This document shows, in pieces, positions 1 through 8,230 of a stretch of 64,000 bases of DNA; positions within the stretch are counted from its first letter, which is position 1; each line of letters opens with the position of its first letter. The notes below the pieces were generated by a model. That model made no database searches, was not told where the DNA came from, and saw only the letters and a program-made list of their open reading frames with translations. Source of the DNA: Pseudomonadota bacterium. GTDB lineage: Bacteria > Pseudomonadota > Gammaproteobacteria > Burkholderiales > Rhodocyclaceae. The position numbers and the translations under genes are program-made. The DNA is taken from positions 62,001 to 126,000 of the forward strand of contig QQUN01000035.1 in the NCBI GenBank assembly GCA_008501585.1, written 5' to 3'.

Positions 1-448
1 TGGCGAAGCGTTCGGCGCCGCGGATCCACAGGGGGTCGGCGGGCAGGCGGCCGTCGTGGAACACCGCCTGCTGATCGGTGAGGAACAGATCGACGCGCGT
101 CGTGCTCGCCTGCAGGCTGGTGTCGCAGCGCTGGAGGTGCTGTGGGTCGTCCCACACATCGTCGTCATCGAGAAAGGCCAGGTAGTCGCCTTGCGCCAGC
201 GCGGCGCCGGTATTGCGGCTGAAGCTTGGCCCGTGGCCAGCCGCGCGTTGCGGTAGTGGATGGAGGCGGACGCGCGGGTCGGCAGCGGCGTCGAGCTGGC
301 GGTAGGCGGCCAGATCGGCATCGCTGGCGCCGTCGATGACGGCGATCACTTCAAGGCTGGCGCCTTCCTGCGCCAGCACCGAGCGCAGCGCCCGGTCGAA
401 CTCTACTGGCCGGTTGCGCGTCGGGATCACCACCGAGAAACGGGTCAT
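1..448 (-). CDS. Family 2 glycosyltransferase (C-terminus beyond window)
   Basis: The N-terminal half of a GT-A fold glycosyltransferase that would transfer a sugar from a nucleotide donor during polysaccharide assembly. The protein opens MTRFSVVIPTRNRP, the usual first strand of family 2. About 95 residues in it has the acidic run FLDDDDVW, the metal and nucleotide-sugar binding DXD region. The start codon overlaps the stop of the upstream glycosyltransferase gene (ATGA at 445-448), so the two are translationally coupled. The reading frame is open to base 1, so the C-terminus is not visible. Donor and acceptor cannot be told from sequence. The neighbours place it in an exosortase-associated exopolysaccharide cluster. 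Confidence 0.85.
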   Translation of the reverse strand, partial: MTRFSVVIPTRNRPVEFDRALRSVLAQEGASLEVIAVIDGASDADLAAYRQLDAAADPRVRLHPLPQRAAGHGPSFSRNTGAALAQGDYLAFLDDDDVWDDPQHLQRCDTSLQASTTRVDLFLTDQQAVFHDGRLPADPLWIRGAERFA

Positions 449-1428
449 GCGGCGCGCTTGCCGGCCGTGTTGGGCGCTCGCAGGCGGTCGATCAGTGTGG
501 CGGGCAGCCGGGCGATCATGGCCTTGAGGCGCAGGCCGCGGTCGATCTGTGCGGCCGGCACGCCGGAAAGCTGCTCGCGCATGGTGCGATAGTCGTGCTC
601 GAGCCAGGCCCAGGCGGCGGCGTCCACGCGTGAGGCCGAGATGGCGCGCTCGATGGCGCCGTGGTAGTCGGGCGGAATCCAGCCGTCCTGTCGGGCGCGC
701 TCGAGCATGCCGGCGCGTTCGATGTTGACCCGGCTGCGTTTGCGCGAAAAGTTGCCGGCATGGCGGCGGGTGGCGGCGGTGATGGTGTCGTCGCTGGCGA
801 CGCTGCCGTGTAGCACGCAACGCCAGGTCATGTGGGCGTCCCAGCAGCCGAGACGGCTGAACACTGGGTCGATGCCGCCGCAGCGCTCATACAGGCTGCG
901 GCGCATCATCGCAGCGGTGGGGAAGACCGGGTTGTAATCGAGGAAGCGCGCCAGTTGATTCGGGCCGAGGTAGCGGAAGCCGTTGGCGTCTGCCGCCGGC
1001 AGCCCGGCCCACCAGCCGGTCGGGATGTCGTCCCAGGCGTGAAATCCGTCGATCGCTGCGTCGCCGAAACTGGAGAAATTCGAGAACAGGAAGTCGGCGT
1101 CGGGATGGCGCTCGAGCAGCGCTGCCTTGCGCGACAGATGCGACGGGAACCACTGGTCGTCGTCATCGCACATGGCGATCCAGTCGCACTGGCACAGCTC
1201 GATGGCGGTCTTGAGCGCGGCGCCGGGGCCGACGTTGTCAATGCGGTGGTAGCGGATCGGCCCGTCGATGGCGCGGATCACGCGTTCGGAGTCATCGGCA
1301 GAGCCATCGTCGACGACCACGATCTCGGCCGGTGGCAGCGCCTGCGCCATGATGGCGGAAATCGTCTCGCCGATCAGGTTGGCGCGGTTGTAGGTGGCGA
1401 TGGCGACTGAGATATTGATGTGGCTCAT
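445..1428 (-). CDS. Family 2 glycosyltransferase
   Basis: A 327-residue GT2 family glycosyltransferase. It starts with INISVAIATYNRANLIGET and has VVVDDGSADDSE near residue 40 and the catalytic acidic motif CDDDDQWF near residue 90, all typical of the GT-A fold. There is no obvious membrane segment, so it is probably a cytoplasmic or membrane-peripheral enzyme acting on lipid-linked oligosaccharide. The C-terminal third is basic and not family-diagnostic. It is followed by a second GT2 gene with a 4-base ATGA overlap, and is preceded on the same strand by the ATP-grasp/phosphatase fusion. Substrate unknown. Its role in exopolysaccharide synthesis is inferred from context. Confidence 0.88.
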   Translation of the reverse strand: MSHINISVAIATYNRANLIGETISAIMAQALPPAEIVVVDDGSADDSERVIRAIDGPIRYHRIDNVGPGAALKTAIELCQCDWIAMCDDDDQWFPSHLSRKAALLERHPDADFLFSNFSSFGDAAIDGFHAWDDIPTGWWAGLPAADANGFRYLGPNQLARFLDYNPVFPTAAMMRRSLYERCGGIDPVFSRLGCWDAHMTWRCVLHGSVASDDTITAATRRHAGNFSRKRSRVNIERAGMLERARQDGWIPPDYHGAIERAISASRVDAAAWAWLEHDYRTMREQLSGVPAAQIDRGLRLKAMIARLPATLIDRLRAPNTAGKRAA

Positions 1429-1473
1429 CCTGTGTCTCGCGGTGGTGGTCGATGGGATGGCGGCAGGCCGCTC

Positions 1474-3216
1474 TCAGGGCCTTGATGCGGTCAGCATGGC
1501 AGTAAGGGCCTTGACGTTGCGGGTGACCTGGTTGAACACGCGTTCATAGACGGCCACCGGCTTGCCGTAGGGATCGGGAATCTCGCCGTTCTCGTCGGCC
1601 AGCGGCGCAGCCATGCCGAGCAGGAAGGTGCGCCGGCTGGCGTCAGGAAAGCTGGCCTGCATGGCTTTGAGGTGCGACAACTCCATGACGAAGACGATGC
1701 TCGCCGCATTCGCCATGTCGGCGCTCAGATGGGTGGATGACCAGGCCGACAAGTCGGTTCCGTGGGCTTGTGCGACGTCTGCCATGACGGGGTCGGCGGG
1801 GCGCTGCGCCTGCGTATGGAAGCCAGCGGAGTCGATTTGCACCGTGTCGGGCAGGGCGGCACTGGCTTGGCAATGGGCGATCGCGCTGCGGTTGATGTTG
1901 CCGTAGCAGACGAACAGCACCCGACTTGCCGAGCCGAGCGCCTGGCGAACCGTGCCGTTGGACCACGCCCTGCGCTGGGCCGCCAACAGGTGGTTATCGG
2001 CGCGCCGACGGCGGTAGCGCTGCCAGTAACTGGCGGCGATGCGCTGCATGTCGACCAGGCCGGGGAGCGGATCCGTCAGGCGCTGCACGTCGAAGCGGTG
2101 GCGCCAGTGGATGCATAGTGCGGTGTCCTTGAGCACGGAGCCCCATGACGGGATACGCACCAGGCGTGGCGGGGCGTTCTTGCAGGCGATATGTTCGAGC
2201 CAGTCGACGTCGCGGGCAAGGTTGCGACAGATGACGCCGGGGCGTGCAGGGGGGGGCAGATCGGCTTTTCCCCGGCAGAGCAGCGTGTAGAGCATGGCGG
2301 GGAAGTTGGCGCCGGCCGCGGCGGCCAGCGGCAGGGAGCCCCAGAAGCGGCCGTTGACCTCCATCAGGCGGAACTGCCCGCTCGCCGGGTCGTGCTTGAA
2401 TTCCACCATGGCCACGCCATGCCACTTCATTGCGGCCATCAGGCGCCGCGCGGCGTCGAGCAGGGGCGGGGCGATGTCGACGCTCATGCGCAGGCTGCTG
2501 CCACCGCCAGTCAGCGGGACTTCATGGAGGCGTCGATGCTGGAAGGCGTACACCACCTCGCCGCGGTCAGCGAGTAGTTCGATGCCTTCGCCGTCGCCGC
2601 GGAAGTACTCCTGAAGGATCACCTCGCCGTAGCGCAGCGCATGCGTGACATGGGCGCGCAGTTCGTTGTCGTCAAAAGCGTAGCTGACCGTGAGTTGCAC
2701 ATTGCGGGCATGATCGGTGCCGACCGAGCTGACCGGCTTGATGACGATGGGGAAGTCGAACTGTGCGCGGGCTGAGGGTAGGTCGTCGAGATGGGCGACC
2801 CTCACGCTGCGCGGCACCGGGATGCCGATGGCGTCTGCCAGTGCCACGGTGGCGGCCTTGTCGAGGGCGATCTTCAGGCTTTCGGTCGGCGCCATCGCGA
2901 TCCGCCGGTCGTCGATGCGGTCGCGTTGGTGCAGTAGCGGCGATAGCGTCCGCTCGGTCACCGGGATGATCAGCGCGTAGGGGTTGGCCTCGGTGACGCC
3001 CCGCATCCAGTCAATAAAAGCATCGGGTTGCGACAGCGGGTCTGGATAGATCCGGCAGGTGTCGATGGCGCGTGAATAGCCGGTGAGCGGCTTTTGGACG
3101 TGGCTGGCGACGTCGACCACGAGGCCGATTTCCCGCAGCGAACGGGCGACCGACAATGCCGGTGCGAGATCGGCATCGAGTACAAGGATACGGTCTGTGG
3201 TCGAAGTGGCGGTCAT
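1474..3216 (-). CDS. ATP-grasp ligase fused to low-molecular-weight protein tyrosine phosphatase
   Basis: A 580-residue two-domain protein. Residues about 1-400 form an ATP-grasp fold of the carbamoyl-phosphate-synthase-large-chain-like type: pre-ATP-grasp domain, FPIVIKPVSSVGTDHA near 155-170 for ATP binding, and LMEVNGRFWGS near 285 for metal binding. Residues about 430-580 are a complete low-molecular-weight phosphatase: CX5R loop CYGNINRS with Cys437 and Arg443, and the general-acid loop IPDPYGKP with Asp548. ATP-grasp enzymes ligate a carboxylate to an amine or thiol. LMW phosphatases in polysaccharide loci usually dephosphorylate a tyrosine kinase of the Wzc/BY type. Both active sites look intact. 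The gene lies between a flippase gene and two glycosyltransferases on the same strand. The ligase substrate is unknown. Confidence 0.85.
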   Translation of the reverse strand: MTATSTTDRILVLDADLAPALSVARSLREIGLVVDVASHVQKPLTGYSRAIDTCRIYPDPLSQPDAFIDWMRGVTEANPYALIIPVTERTLSPLLHQRDRIDDRRIAMAPTESLKIALDKAATVALADAIGIPVPRSVRVAHLDDLPSARAQFDFPIVIKPVSSVGTDHARNVQLTVSYAFDDNELRAHVTHALRYGEVILQEYFRGDGEGIELLADRGEVVYAFQHRRLHEVPLTGGGSSLRMSVDIAPPLLDAARRLMAAMKWHGVAMVEFKHDPASGQFRLMEVNGRFWGSLPLAAAAGANFPAMLYTLLCRGKADLPPPARPGVICRNLARDVDWLEHIACKNAPPRLVRIPSWGSVLKDTALCIHWRHRFDVQRLTDPLPGLVDMQRIAASYWQRYRRRRADNHLLAAQRRAWSNGTVRQALGSASRVLFVCYGNINRSAIAHCQASAALPDTVQIDSAGFHTQAQRPADPVMADVAQAHGTDLSAWSSTHLSADMANAASIVFVMELSHLKAMQASFPDASRRTFLLGMAAPLADENGEIPDPYGKPVAVYERVFNQVTRNVKALTAMLTASRP

Positions 3217-3261
3217 GGGACGGCGACGTCGCTCGTGTGGGAGGAGGGTCGGTACATCATT

Positions 3262-4752
3262 CTATGCCGCGTTTGCGGCACCGCAACGTTTCCGGATGAT
3301 ACCAACCACCGTTGACTCCAGCCCGAAGGGCTTGCCGCTCAACTGCCACAGCAGTACGGAGCCGGCTGTGTAGGCCAGCGCACCGGCCGTGACCTTGACG
3401 GCAAGCGCCACCAAGGCGGGCCAGTCGGCCGGAAAGGGTGCCAGCATGAGCAACGCGGCCATGCCCCCCGCTGCCAGCGCAGGCCGCCAGAACAAAGCGG
3501 GGGTTTGGTGAAGCGGCAAACCCAGGCGGCGGGCACAGATACCGGTCAGGGCGACGACCTCGATTGCCGACAAGGCTGCTTTCATGAGGATCAGGGCCTC
3601 CAGCCCGCCACGCTGAAACACCGGGAACAAGAGGCCGAGGAAGAGGAGGGTCCTGAGCAGGCCGACGATGGCCGCAGCAGCCTGGAGGCCTGTCATGGTC
3701 ATGAAGCGGCCGAGATTTTCGGAGAGGGCGTAGAACAACCACACGAAGGCAAACAGGCCGATCAGTGGTGCGGCGCCATCCCATTGTGCGCCGAGAATGA
3801 CGGCTGTGAGTTCGGGAGCGACGCACCACAGGCCAATGGTGGCCGGCGTGATCAGGGCAACGAAGATCGAGGTGGAAATCAGGAAGGCGTTGCGCAGACG
3901 CTCGGGTTCGTTTTGCAGCTTGGCAAAGCCTGGGGCGAGCGCGGAGCCCGCGGGGCTCATCAGGTCGACCGTGACGGTGCTGGCCACATCGGCACCGACG
4001 GAATAGAACCCCAGCGTTCGCTTCGGTATCAGTCCGGTGAGGATGAAGCGATCAGTTGCGTTGAACAGTTGCCGAGCGATGTTGGTGACAAGAATCCAGC
4101 GCGAGAACTGCCACAGCCGCCCGATGCCCTGCAGGCGAAGCCGCGGGCGGTAGGGACTCATGCTGTAGCTGAACGCGACTTCATAGGCGTATCGGGCGAA
4201 GGAGCCGATCACGATGGCCCAGTACGAACGAAGCGCCAGTGCCAGCGCGATGGTGGTGACGACACCCATCAGGCGGGGGATCAGGCGGAAGCGGAAGAGA
4301 CGATCAAACTCGAGCTCGCGCTGGAAGGTGACAGTGCCGATGTTCTCAAGTCCCTTGATGGCGATGCTTGCCCCCATGACCAAGCTGATACCGACGATTT
4401 CCGGCGCGTTGGCATAGTCGGCCATCCAGGGGGCGGCAAGCATGAGCAGCGCCCCGAAGCACACCGATTTGATCAGGCGGAGCGTCCAGGCTGCGTCGAA
4501 CTCAGGGCGCCCCGCGCGCTGATCGTGGATCAGTGCCAGATCAAAACCGAAATCGAAGAAGCCGTCGATGATCGCCACCACCGCGGCCACCGTCGCCACC
4601 AGGCCGAAATCCTCCGGCATCAGCAGGCGGGCGAGAATCATCGTGCTGACCAGACCGAGCAGGCGGTGTGACCAGCGTGTGGCGACCATCCAGGCGGCGC
4701 CGATGACGATCTTGCCGCGCAGCGGTGGCGGTGAAGCGGGAGGGGGGGACAT
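3262..4752 (-). CDS. Oligosaccharide flippase / lipopolysaccharide biosynthesis protein (Wzx-like)
   Basis: A polytopic membrane protein of the MOP flippase superfamily (RfbX/Wzx or MurJ-like), about 496 residues from the ATG at 4752. Hydrophobic helices recur along the whole length. The N-terminus GAAWMVATRWSHRLLGLVST is typical of polysaccharide-export flippases. It should move lipid-linked repeat units across the inner membrane. The open frame extends to 4824, with a second ATG at 4779. None of the three has a convincing ribosome site; I chose 4752 because it leaves a short basic leader before the first helix. It is divergent from the first acyl ligase and runs with the fusion protein and glycosyltransferases downstream. 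Confidence 0.82.
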   Translation of the reverse strand: MSPPPASPPPLRGKIVIGAAWMVATRWSHRLLGLVSTMILARLLMPEDFGLVATVAAVVAIIDGFFDFGFDLALIHDQRAGRPEFDAAWTLRLIKSVCFGALLMLAAPWMADYANAPEIVGISLVMGASIAIKGLENIGTVTFQRELEFDRLFRFRLIPRLMGVVTTIALALALRSYWAIVIGSFARYAYEVAFSYSMSPYRPRLRLQGIGRLWQFSRWILVTNIARQLFNATDRFILTGLIPKRTLGFYSVGADVASTVTVDLMSPAGSALAPGFAKLQNEPERLRNAFLISTSIFVALITPATIGLWCVAPELTAVILGAQWDGAAPLIGLFAFVWLFYALSENLGRFMTMTGLQAAAAIVGLLRTLLFLGLLFPVFQRGGLEALILMKAALSAIEVVALTGICARRLGLPLHQTPALFWRPALAAGGMAALLMLAPFPADWPALVALAVKVTAGALAYTAGSVLLWQLSGKPFGLESTVVGIIRKRCGAANAA

Positions 4753-4982
4753 TGATGCGCCCGGGGTTCGAAAGGCCATGAGAATAACGTAACTACGCGA
4801 ATCGCCATGTGACGTCGGACACATCGACGGCTGTGTGCCGGCGGATTCGGCGCTATGACGGAATTCTCAGCGCGGTGCCGTCATCATGGGAGAAGATGCG
4901 GGATAATTCCGCCGCACCGGCCCGCTTGCGCTGGCTTGGGAAGGCCGACCGAATCCAGAAAGCAAATGTTGGGAGTCGCCAC

Positions 4983-6560
4983 ATGGCGCAACTGATCCAT
5001 GAACTGATAGTGCACAGCGCCGCGCAGACGCCGGATGCCGAGGCCTTGCGCGCCGGTGAGCGCAGCTGGTCGTACGCTCAACTGGCCGACGAGATGCAGC
5101 GCACCGCCGCACTCTTTGCCGAACTGGGCCTGAGCGCCCGCGAGCGGGTGGCGGTGTGGCTGGACAAGCGCGCCGAAACCGTCTTCGCGCTGTTCGGTGC
5201 AGCGCGGGCCGGCGGCGTGTTCGTACCGGTCAATCCGCTGCTCAAGCCGGCACAGGTGGAGTACATCCTCAGGGATTGCAACGTGCGCGTACTGGTCACC
5301 AGCGCCGAGCGCCTGGCGCTGCTGCAGGAGGTGCTGCCACGCTGCCACGACCTGCGCCACGTGGTGGTGACCGGCGATGCCGCCGCGGCGCCGGCCGATC
5401 CGGTGCGCATCGTGCGCTGGGCCGAGCGACCGGAGGGCGCGCCACCTGCCGCCGCTGCCATCGATGCCGACATGGCGGCGATTCTCTACACCTCGGGCAG
5501 CACTGGCCGGCCCAAGGGCGTGGTGTTGTCGCACCGCAACCTGTTGGCCGGCGCGGCAAGTGTGTCGAGCTACCTGGAGAATACCGCCGAGGACCGCATC
5601 CTCGCGGTGCTTCCGCTGAGCTTCGATTACGGCCTGAACCAGCTGACTACCGCCTTCCGCGTCGGCGCCTGCGCCGTGTTGATGAATTACCTGATGCCGC
5701 GTGACATCGTGCGCATGGTGCTGCGCGAGCGGATCACAGGCCTGGCCGCGGTGCCGCCCTTGTGGGTGCAGCTGGCCCAGTTGGACTGGCCGTCCGAGGT
5801 CAACACGCATCTGCGCTACATCACCAACTCCGGCGGGCACATGCCGGCCAATGTGCTGGCGGCGTTGCGTGCGCGCCTGCCCGCGATGACGCCCTTCCTG
5901 ATGTATGGGCTGACCGAGGCCTTCCGCTCGACCTACCTGCCGCCGGCCGAACTGGATCGTCGCCCGGGCTCGATGGGCAAGGCCATTCCCAATGCGCAGG
6001 TGCTTGTGGTGCGCGAGGACGGCACCGAGTGTGAGCCGGGCGAGCCGGGCGAGCTGGTGCACCGCGGGGTCCATGTGAGCCTGGGCTACTGGAACGATCT
6101 CGAGAAGACGGCCGAGCGTTTCCGCCCGGCGCCGGGCCAGCCCGCCGGCCTGCCGATGGCAGAGATCGCCGTATGGTCCGGTGACACCGTCAAAAAGGAC
6201 GAGGAAGGCTTTCTGTACTTCGTCGGCCGGCGTGACGAGATGATCAAGACCTCGGGCTATCGCGTCAGTCCGACCGAGGTCGAAGAAGTGGTCTATACGA
6301 CTGAAGCGGCCGCCGAGGCCGCCGCAATCGGTGTCCCCCATCCGGTGCTGGGCCAGGCGATCGTGCTGGTGGTCTTTGCTCCCGACGTGCAGGCGCAGGC
6401 GTCGGAGGCCATACTTGCCACCTGCCGCGAGCGTCTGCCGGGCTTCATGGTGCCAGTGCGTGTGCTGGTGCACGAGACGCCGCTGCCGCGCAACCCGAAC
6501 GGCAAGATCGATCGAAAGCAGCTGGGCGAGGTGTATGCGGATCTGTTTGTCGGCAGTTGA
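4983..6560 (+). CDS. Acyl-CoA ligase (AMP-forming), exosortase A system-associated, copy 1
   Basis: A 525-residue member of the ANL adenylate-forming superfamily, in the subfamily repeatedly found with exosortase A/PEP-CTERM exopolysaccharide loci. The AMP-binding P-loop YTSGSTGRPKG is at about 169-179, the A5-type motif MYGLTEAFRS near 300, and the C-terminal lysine motif NPNGKIDRK close to the end. It adenylates a carboxylic acid and passes it to a thiol, plausibly the acyl carrier protein encoded at 7982. The start at 4983 is preceded by GGGAG eight bases upstream; the frame is open back to 4809 but that segment is not protein-like. It ends directly against the convergent glycosyltransferase stop with no spacer. 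A paralogue lies at 10732. Confidence 0.9.
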   Translation: MAQLIHELIVHSAAQTPDAEALRAGERSWSYAQLADEMQRTAALFAELGLSARERVAVWLDKRAETVFALFGAARAGGVFVPVNPLLKPAQVEYILRDCNVRVLVTSAERLALLQEVLPRCHDLRHVVVTGDAAAAPADPVRIVRWAERPEGAPPAAAAIDADMAAILYTSGSTGRPKGVVLSHRNLLAGAASVSSYLENTAEDRILAVLPLSFDYGLNQLTTAFRVGACAVLMNYLMPRDIVRMVLRERITGLAAVPPLWVQLAQLDWPSEVNTHLRYITNSGGHMPANVLAALRARLPAMTPFLMYGLTEAFRSTYLPPAELDRRPGSMGKAIPNAQVLVVREDGTECEPGEPGELVHRGVHVSLGYWNDLEKTAERFRPAPGQPAGLPMAEIAVWSGDTVKKDEEGFLYFVGRRDEMIKTSGYRVSPTEVEEVVYTTEAAAEAAAIGVPHPVLGQAIVLVVFAPDVQAQASEAILATCRERLPGFMVPVRVLVHETPLPRNPNGKIDRKQLGEVYADLFVGS

Positions 6561-7784
6561 TCAACCGGTCATGCGATCGAGCAGCGCTGCCAGCTGAGCA
6601 GTGCGCTGTCGCCGTGAGGCCGCCGCGACCACAGTCTCGTCGGCCAGTGCGCGCCGAGCCGGGTCAGTAAGGAAGGCGCTCAGCGCATCACGGATCGCCA
6701 GCGGCTGCTCGAGCGGCACCACCAGCGGCACGCCTGCCACGGCCAGTTGCCGGCCGGTATCGCCAGCCGGGTCCGCCAGGCCAAGGATCGGCCGGCGCGC
6801 GCGCAGGTATTCGTAGAGCTTGGCGGGGATCTGATGGTTGCAGTTGCTCGCCTGTAGTACCAGCAGACCATCGGCGCGCTGCATTTCGGCAAGCGCAGCG
6901 CGATATGGCACCGGTGGGAGGATTTCGATCAGGTCAAGGACATCGTGGGTGCTTGCGAGCTGCCGGATCATGTCGCCGTGCACCGGCGCGCGAAAGCGTA
7001 CGCGCAGTTGCTCCGACAACTCGGGGCGTTCGTGGCGCAGTGCGGCAAGCGCCTTGATCAGGGGGGCCGGATCGCGCTCCTGCGGATAAACGATGCCGCT
7101 ATGGAGCAGGGTGAAAGAACCGGGGCTCAGCGGTTCAGCTGCGACTTCGTCGGTGAAGGCCGCTTCGTCGTAGCCATTCTCGATCAGGTGCATTCGCGCC
7201 GCGGCGTCCGGATAGCGTTGGCGGTAGTCGGCCAATGCACTTGGGGCGGTGAAGCTGAGCGCGGCGGCCTGTTGGGCGGCGGACTCTTCGATGCGTTTGA
7301 AAGCCCGCCACTGCGCCGGATCCGGCGGATAGTCGGGTTGCGCCATGGGGTCGCGAAAATCGGCCAGCCAGGGCAGGCCGCTCTGCCTCTGGAGGTTGGC
7401 AGCAATGCGGTGCGCCGTGGCGATCGGGTAGGTCGACCATAGCGCTTGAGGACGGTGGCGCCGGATCAGCGCGCGACCACAGATTCCGGCGGCCAACTGC
7501 CAGCTGGACCAGCGGTCTGGGCGCGCCAACCACCCCGGGTAACGACCAGCGATCGCAAGGTGGCGCGCCGCATCCAGCCCGAATGCGCGGCATACCACCG
7601 TGCTTGAGGGGATCTGCGCGAGTTGATCGCTGCTGGTTGCGGGGTAGGCGCAGGGCGAGATGCTGAGCACGAGGGGTTCCCAGCCGAAGTCGGGGAGGTG
7701 CTGCATGAAGCGCAAGCTGCGCTGGACGCCACTGCTTCCCTGGATCGGTGGGAAGTGGTAGGCAATCATGAGGAGACGCTTCAT
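6561..7784 (-). CDS. Glycosyltransferase family 4-like protein
   Basis: About 407 residues from the ATG at 7784. The N-terminus MKRLLMIAYHFPPIQGSSGV is the glycine-rich donor-side loop of GT-B family 4/5 enzymes. Near residue 335 the segment IPAKLYEYLRARRPILGL carries the E-X7-E-like nucleotide-sugar site in the C-terminal Rossmann domain. It probably adds a sugar to the growing lipid-linked oligosaccharide on the cytoplasmic face. The frame stays open ten codons further upstream, but those codons lack family similarity. It converges on ligase copy 1 without any gap. It diverges from the carrier-protein operon across the tandem-repeat promoter region. Confidence 0.85.
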   Translation of the reverse strand: MKRLLMIAYHFPPIQGSSGVQRSLRFMQHLPDFGWEPLVLSISPCAYPATSSDQLAQIPSSTVVCRAFGLDAARHLAIAGRYPGWLARPDRWSSWQLAAGICGRALIRRHRPQALWSTYPIATAHRIAANLQRQSGLPWLADFRDPMAQPDYPPDPAQWRAFKRIEESAAQQAAALSFTAPSALADYRQRYPDAAARMHLIENGYDEAAFTDEVAAEPLSPGSFTLLHSGIVYPQERDPAPLIKALAALRHERPELSEQLRVRFRAPVHGDMIRQLASTHDVLDLIEILPPVPYRAALAEMQRADGLLVLQASNCNHQIPAKLYEYLRARRPILGLADPAGDTGRQLAVAGVPLVVPLEQPLAIRDALSAFLTDPARRALADETVVAAASRRQRTAQLAALLDRMTG

Positions 7785-7836
7785 GGCGGGACCCTGGCAA
7801 GGATGAGCGCCCACCGCGGCATGACGGTCGGGAACC

Positions 7837-7912
7837 AGTTCATGTCTTCGTACCGAAGACGGCCTTTATAATAACTAGTTCATGCCTTCGGCACGAAGGT
7901 GGCCCCTATAAT
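7837..7912. promoter_or_regulatory. Tandem 36-bp repeats, each a palindrome followed by TATAAT
   Basis: Two direct copies (7837-7872 and 7877-7912, 40-base period, 28 of 36 positions identical). Each begins AGTTCATG, then an inverted repeat, then GGCC and a perfect TATAAT (7867-7872 and 7907-7912). The palindrome is GTCTTCG-TAC-CGAAGAC in copy 1 and CCTTCG-GCA-CGAAGG in copy 2. The T-to-C change in one arm is matched by A-to-G in the other. No TTGACA-like box sits 17 bases upstream of either TATAAT; that place is taken by the palindrome. This reads as a duplicated regulated promoter for the carrier-protein operon, and perhaps also for the divergent glycosyltransferase. Regulator unknown. Confidence 0.6.
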
Positions 7913-7981
7913 GGCCTGCGTTCCGGCGTGACTGGACGATGTGTTGGTGCGGAGCCGGCGTTGGCGCGAGGAGTAATCGTA

Positions 7982-8230
7982 TTGGATATCAAGCATCAGG
8001 TATTGCAGGTGGTGGATGAAGTGCTGGCGTTGAACGGCCGGGCGCTGGCCTTCGAGCTAGACACCCCCTTGCTGGGCGCCGTGCCCGAACTCGATTCGAT
8101 GGCCGTTGTCGGCGTGATCAACCTGCTTGAGGAACGCTTTGGCTTCTATGTAGAAGATGACGACATTGACGGCGCCACCTTCGCGACGGTCGGCAGCCTG
8201 GTGGCCTTCGTCTCCGGCAAGCTCAGGTGA
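7982..8230 (+). CDS. Acyl carrier protein, exosortase A system-associated
   Basis: A small (82-residue) acyl carrier protein. The motif ELDSM places the 4'-phosphopantetheine attachment serine at residue 39, inside a helical, acidic sequence of normal length. The start is TTG at 7982. It is favoured because AGGAG lies eight bases upstream and the product then begins with DIKHQVLQVVDE as in related proteins; the ATG at 7928 would add an unrelated leader. It presumably carries an acyl group activated by one or both nearby ligases for modifying the polysaccharide or its lipid carrier. That role is inferred. The stop overlaps the GTG start of hydrolase 2 (GTGA). Confidence 0.86.
   Translation: MDIKHQVLQVVDEVLALNGRALAFELDTPLLGAVPELDSMAVVGVINLLEERFGFYVEDDDIDGATFATVGSLVAFVSGKLR

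Noticed and set aside
3505-4671. 388-residue open frame on the plus strand
   Set aside because: It lies wholly antisense to the flippase gene, is dominated by Gln/Asp/Gly/His composition typical of reverse-strand GC-rich shadows, and shows no family motif.
4753-4982. Possible sigma-54 promoter upstream of ligase copy 1
   Set aside because: Some exosortase loci use sigma-54 control, but I found no GG-N10-GC match with acceptable flanks in this spacer, and no convincing sigma-70 pair either.
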